A DNA stretch of 24,423 nt from Bacillota bacterium (lineage in GTDB: Bacteria; Bacillota_C; Negativicutes; Sporomusales; Sporomusaceae): NCBI GenBank assembly GCA_023441125.1, contig JAEZQV010000393.1, positions 1 through 24,423 of the forward strand, read 5' to 3'. The translations under genes and the position numbers were made by a program. Below are positions 21,934 through 24,423 of this stretch, one piece after another (position 1 is the stretch's first letter; each line of letters opens with the position of its first letter). The notes beneath the pieces are model-generated. The model had not been told where the DNA came from and ran no database searches. It saw only the letters and a list, made by a program, of their open reading frames with translations.

Positions 21934-22980
21934 ATGACTGAACCTAAAAATATTAGCGCGTTAATTAAAAAAGCTGAAACAACACATACACTTTCCAAAG
22001 AGGAAATTGTTGCGCTGCTTAACGATACACAGCAGGAAGAAGAGTTTTTTGCGGCTGCTGACCGGGTGCGGCAAGCCTATGTGGGCGATGAGGTGCATTT
22101 GCGGGGACTCATTGAGTTTTCAAATATTTGTAAACAAAATTGTCTGTATTGTGGTCTGCGGCGCGATAATACAAAAGTAAAACGCTACCGGCTGGAGCCG
22201 GATGTTATTGTTGATTTTGCCACGAAGGCGAAGTCCTACGGTTACCGGACCGTCGTACTGCAGTCCGGTGAGGATGAGTGCTTTGACGTCGAAACCATGA
22301 CCTATATCATCAAGAAAATCAAAGAGCTGGATTTGGCTATAACCTTAAGCGTCGGCGAAAAGCCGCGGGCAGTGTATCAAAAGTACCGCGAGGCCGGCGC
22401 AGACCGGTATCTTCTCCGCATTGAAACTACAGATAAAGAGCTTTATGCCAAACTGGACCCGGGGATGAGCTGGGATAACCGGGTGCGCTGCCTGAAAGAC
22501 TTAAAAGAACTGGGTTTTGAATTGGGCACAGGCACCATGGTGGGGCTGCCGGGGCAAACGGTGGAATCGCTGGCCGACGACATCCTGTTTTTTAAAGAAA
22601 TGGATGCCGACATGATCGGGATCGGTCCGTTTATTCCCAATCCGGATACGCCGCTGGCCAATGACAATGGCGGTACCTTTGCCATGAGCACCAAAGTCAT
22701 GGCCATGACCCGGCTGCTTTTGCCGGATATCAACATTCCGGCCACTACGGCTATGGAGTCGCTCCATCCCCAGGGAAGAGTAGTGGCTTTGCAGCGGGGG
22801 GCCAATGTGGCCATGCCTAATGTCACAGAGGGTGAATACCGGCAACTGTATTTGCTGTATCCCGGTAAAATTTGTATTAACGACACGCCGGCGCACTGTC
22901 GGTCATGTATTACCGGCAAAATTCGGGGAATTGGCCGGAAAGTATCAGAAACATACGGCTACCGGGCCAAACGTGCTTAG
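21934..22980 (+). CDS. hydE: HydE: radical SAM maturase of [FeFe]-hydrogenase
   Basis: The 348-residue product has the radical SAM cysteines Cys66, Cys70 and Cys73 in CKQNCLYCG and the HydE-typical LSVGEK, RYLLRIETTDKELYAKLDPG, GTMVGLPGQT and IGPFIPNPDTPLA. At the C-terminus CINDTPAHCRSC gives the CX7CX2C second-cluster site found in many HydE proteins and absent from PylB. HydE acts with HydF and HydG to build the H-cluster; neither is in this window. I choose ATG 21934, preceded by GGGGGAAAGG; GTG 21925 is possible, and the open frame back to 21841 has no ribosome site. The YezD-like gene follows 25 bp later, so the two appear co-transcribed. No attenuator precedes it. Confidence 0.87.
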   Translation: MTEPKNISALIKKAETTHTLSKEEIVALLNDTQQEEEFFAAADRVRQAYVGDEVHLRGLIEFSNICKQNCLYCGLRRDNTKVKRYRLEPDVIVDFATKAKSYGYRTVVLQSGEDECFDVETMTYIIKKIKELDLAITLSVGEKPRAVYQKYREAGADRYLLRIETTDKELYAKLDPGMSWDNRVRCLKDLKELGFELGTGTMVGLPGQTVESLADDILFFKEMDADMIGIGPFIPNPDTPLANDNGGTFAMSTKVMAMTRLLLPDINIPATTAMESLHPQGRVVALQRGANVAMPNVTEGEYRQLYLLYPGKICINDTPAHCRSCITGKIRGIGRKVSETYGYRAKRA

Positions 22981-23005
22981 TCATAGCCAAATGGGGGAAT
23001 TAAGG

Positions 23006-23374
23006 ATGTCTAAACAGGATGTGGTGAACCCGGGCAAGCATTTTTCCGATGCTGCCCTTGATCTTATTGAACAGGCCATCCGGGATATCAGCTTTGGATC
23101 GCTTACCCTGGTTATCCAGGATTCCAAAGTAATCCAACTGGAAAAGCTGGAGAAGATCCGGATTTGTGACCAGCAGGCCAAAGCAGCTGGCAAAGCCGCC
23201 GGGAAAGAGGCTAATGCAGCCGCCTCGGTACGCATACGGATTGTGCAATCGGTCAGCGGCATGGAGTATGGCAAGGTGGCTATCCAAATTCAGGCCGGAC
23301 AGATCATGCAGGTGGAAAGAACGGAAAAATACCGGGTAGGCAAATTAACCGGTCTCCACGGCGACGGTATTTAG
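23006..23374 (+). CDS. YezD-family (DUF2292) protein with two repeats, paralogue 2
   Basis: The 122-residue protein has two YezD motifs: FGSLTLVIQDSKVIQLEKLE (residues about 29-48) and YGKVAIQIQAGQIMQVERTE (about 89-108). They are separated by an Ala/Lys-rich insert (AKAAGKAAGKEANAAA). It ends in GDGI, as does the paralogue at 14129. I take ATG 23006; an ATG at 22991 would add five residues and overlaps the GGGGG ribosome site. It lies between hydE and the nitrite/sulfite reductase gene, with an attenuator separating it from the latter. The function is unknown; the place beside a putative sulfite reductase repeats the sulfur context of paralogue 1. Confidence 0.78.
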   Translation: MSKQDVVNPGKHFSDAALDLIEQAIRDISFGSLTLVIQDSKVIQLEKLEKIRICDQQAKAAGKAAGKEANAAASVRIRIVQSVSGMEYGKVAIQIQAGQIMQVERTEKYRVGKLTGLHGDGI

Positions 23375-23439
23375 CACTGAGCCGGTACGGTTATAATTTA
23401 CTTTACAAACAGCAAAAATTTTGATAGGGTATTTATGTG

Positions 23440-23490
23440 CTAATCAGAAAACTGAAGGCCAAGGTTCAATAGGTGAACTTTGGCCTTATT
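23440..23490 (+). promoter_or_regulatory. Leader attenuator, copy 9 (before the nitrite/sulfite reductase)
   Basis: TAATCAG, AAAA, CTGAAGGCC. Small hairpin TCAG (23444-23447) and CTGA (23452-23455). A 13-bp terminator base pairs AAGGCCAAGGTTC (23455-23467) with GAACTTTGGCCTT (23475-23487), one G-U pair. A possible promoter (TTTACA 23402-23407, TAGGGT 23425-23430) precedes it but is weak. Confidence 0.82.
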
Positions 23491-23521
23491 GTCTTTACAC
23501 TACTAACCGGGGGGAATCCAT

Positions 23522-24423
23522 GTGAAACCAATTTGGGCCAATGATCTGACAAAATTGAATAAGGTTGAACTCATTAAGCTGGAAAAAGACGGGCTGGATA
23601 TTGTCGGGGACATTGCGCGTTTCGCGCAACAAGGTTTTGCCTCCGTCCAGGAACAGGACTTTGATTTGCTGAAATGGCTGGGGCTTTACATATCGCGCCC
23701 TAAAGAGGAGGGCTATTTCCTGCTGCGAGTGAAAATCCCCGGCGGGGTGCTCACTGCGGCTCAGGCCAGAGTATTAGGCGGCATTGCCCGTGATTATGGC
23801 CGCAATTTGCTCGATATTTCCACGCGCCATGCCATTCAGTTCCACTGGGTCCGGGTGGAGTACCTGCCCGATATTTTCGCCAGACTGGCTAAAGTCGGGT
23901 TAAGCTGTATTGAATCGGCCGGAGACTGTCCGCGGACCATTGTCGGCAACCCGGTCGCCGGCTATGATCCGGAAGAAGTGCTCGATACTGCGCCTATACT
24001 GAAGGAGGTATCGGATTTTTTCCATAACAACCGGGATTTTTCCAACCTGCCCCGTAAGTACAAAATCTCTATTTCCGGCAGTGTTCATAATCCGGTTCAT
24101 GCCGAGATCAACGATTTGTCCTTTACGCCGGCGGAAAAAGAGATTAACGGCGTAACAACCATCGGCTTTAATGTGCTGGTCGGGGGCGGTCTTTCGGCCC
24201 AGCCGCGCATGGCCCAGCCGCTGGATATTTTTGTTCCGCCTGGACAAGTACTGGCTGTCGCCCAGGCGGTAGGTATTATCTTCCGCGATTACGGCTACCG
24301 CGAAAAACGCAATCATGCCCGCCTGAAATTTTTGCTGGCAGACTGGGGTATTGCCAGGTTCCGGGAGGAAGTGCTGAAGCTGACCGGACCGCTGGCCGCT
24401 GGCGGCAAGGACCTGGTTACCGG
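23522..24423 (+). CDS. Nitrite/sulfite reductase, siroheme type (partial, 3' end missing)
   Basis: The frame is open from GTG 23522 to the window edge (300 complete codons). The sequence follows the ferredoxin-dependent nitrite/sulfite reductase family: the first ferredoxin-like half-domain (YFLLRVKIPGGVLTAAQARV), then STRHAIQFHW, the DCPRTIVGNPVAGYDP region and LPRKYKISISGSVHNPVHAE. The next landmarks are GFNVLVGGGLSAQPRMAQPL and FRDYGYREKRNHARLKFLLA. The cysteines that bind the [4Fe-4S]-siroheme centre lie beyond the edge. Nitrite and sulfite reductases cannot be separated from this part; a sulfur role is suggested by context only. The ATG at 23520 reads into TGA; GTG 23522 has CGGGGGGAA upstream. 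Confidence 0.88.
   Translation, partial: MKPIWANDLTKLNKVELIKLEKDGLDIVGDIARFAQQGFASVQEQDFDLLKWLGLYISRPKEEGYFLLRVKIPGGVLTAAQARVLGGIARDYGRNLLDISTRHAIQFHWVRVEYLPDIFARLAKVGLSCIESAGDCPRTIVGNPVAGYDPEEVLDTAPILKEVSDFFHNNRDFSNLPRKYKISISGSVHNPVHAEINDLSFTPAEKEINGVTTIGFNVLVGGGLSAQPRMAQPLDIFVPPGQVLAVAQAVGIIFRDYGYREKRNHARLKFLLADWGIARFREEVLKLTGPLAAGGKDLVT

Noticed and set aside
22805..23005. Extension of the second YezD-like frame into hydE.
   Set aside because: It overlaps the conserved hydE C-terminus in a different frame; ATG 23006 gives a product matching the paralogue's design.
2055..23490. The recurrent leader as a MITE/REP-type mobile repeat.
   Set aside because: The terminator stems differ in sequence and length yet keep pairing, orientation always matches the downstream gene, and no terminal repeats or target duplications are seen.
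2055..23490. The recurrent leader as a T-box, S-box, TPP, lysine or classical ANTAR site.
   Set aside because: No T-box TGGN bulge sequence, no S-box or TPP core, and ANTAR sites need two hexaloops with A1 and G4, which these loops do not show consistently.

Overview
The window most likely comes from a diderm Firmicute of the Negativicutes (Sporomusa/Pelosinus-like). It encodes an SLH-domain outer-membrane porin ending in a C-terminal Phe, next to typical Firmicutes features: strong AGGAGG ribosome sites, a SAM-I riboswitch, a YkwD-type CAP protein and YezD-type proteins. There are no rRNA or tRNA genes, insertion sequences or CRISPR arrays that I can see.

Layout. Positions 1-381 hold the end of a chemotaxis receptor, followed by a leftward class-Ic aspartate aminotransferase. 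From 2.0 to 5.2 kb lie a SAM-dependent methyltransferase and a two-gene MacB/LolCDE-like ABC system (permease, ATPase). From 5.2 to 7.4 kb are two leftward genes, an alpha/beta hydrolase and a MalY/PatB-type C-S lyase. From 7.6 to 10 kb is a nifH-like/nifB pair without nifDK. From 10.1 to 11.7 kb come a strongly structured RNA with two apparent pseudoknots and the porin. From 12.1 to 15.1 kb are cysK, a lone SsuB/TauB-like ATPase, a double-repeat YezD (DUF2292) protein and a TatD-linked radical SAM protein. From 15.1 to 20.4 kb the sequence is looser and richer in AT, with small or secreted proteins: a 69-aa protein, a 48-aa Cys-rich protein, an EF-hand protein, two paralogous charged secreted proteins, a membrane protein and a CAP-domain protein. 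From 20.4 to 24.4 kb are leftward metB/metI under a SAM-I riboswitch, hydE, a second double-repeat YezD protein, and the start of a nitrite/sulfite reductase cut by the window edge.

Much of the window concerns sulfur: C-S lyase, cysteine synthase, cystathionine gamma-synthase, a sulfite/nitrite reductase and two YezD-type proteins.

The main discovery candidate is a short leader element found eleven times, on both strands, always just upstream of a transcription unit and pointing into it (at 2055, 3081, 3175, 7661, 10036, 11811, 11971, 14002 and 23440 on +, and 7508 and 6145 on -). Each copy has a tiny hairpin, usually with TCAG/CTGA arms, whose 3' arm runs directly into AAGGC or GAGGC, the 5' base of an intrinsic terminator ending in GCCTTTT or a close variant. 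The small-hairpin arms change in a compensated way (TCAG/CTGA, TTAG/CTAA, CCAG/CTGG, TTGGT/ACCGA), which suggests a selected RNA structure. Five copies follow a recognisable promoter, so they look like transcription attenuators sharing one sensor or antiterminator. Two transcription units carry them in tandem. I do not recognise the class.
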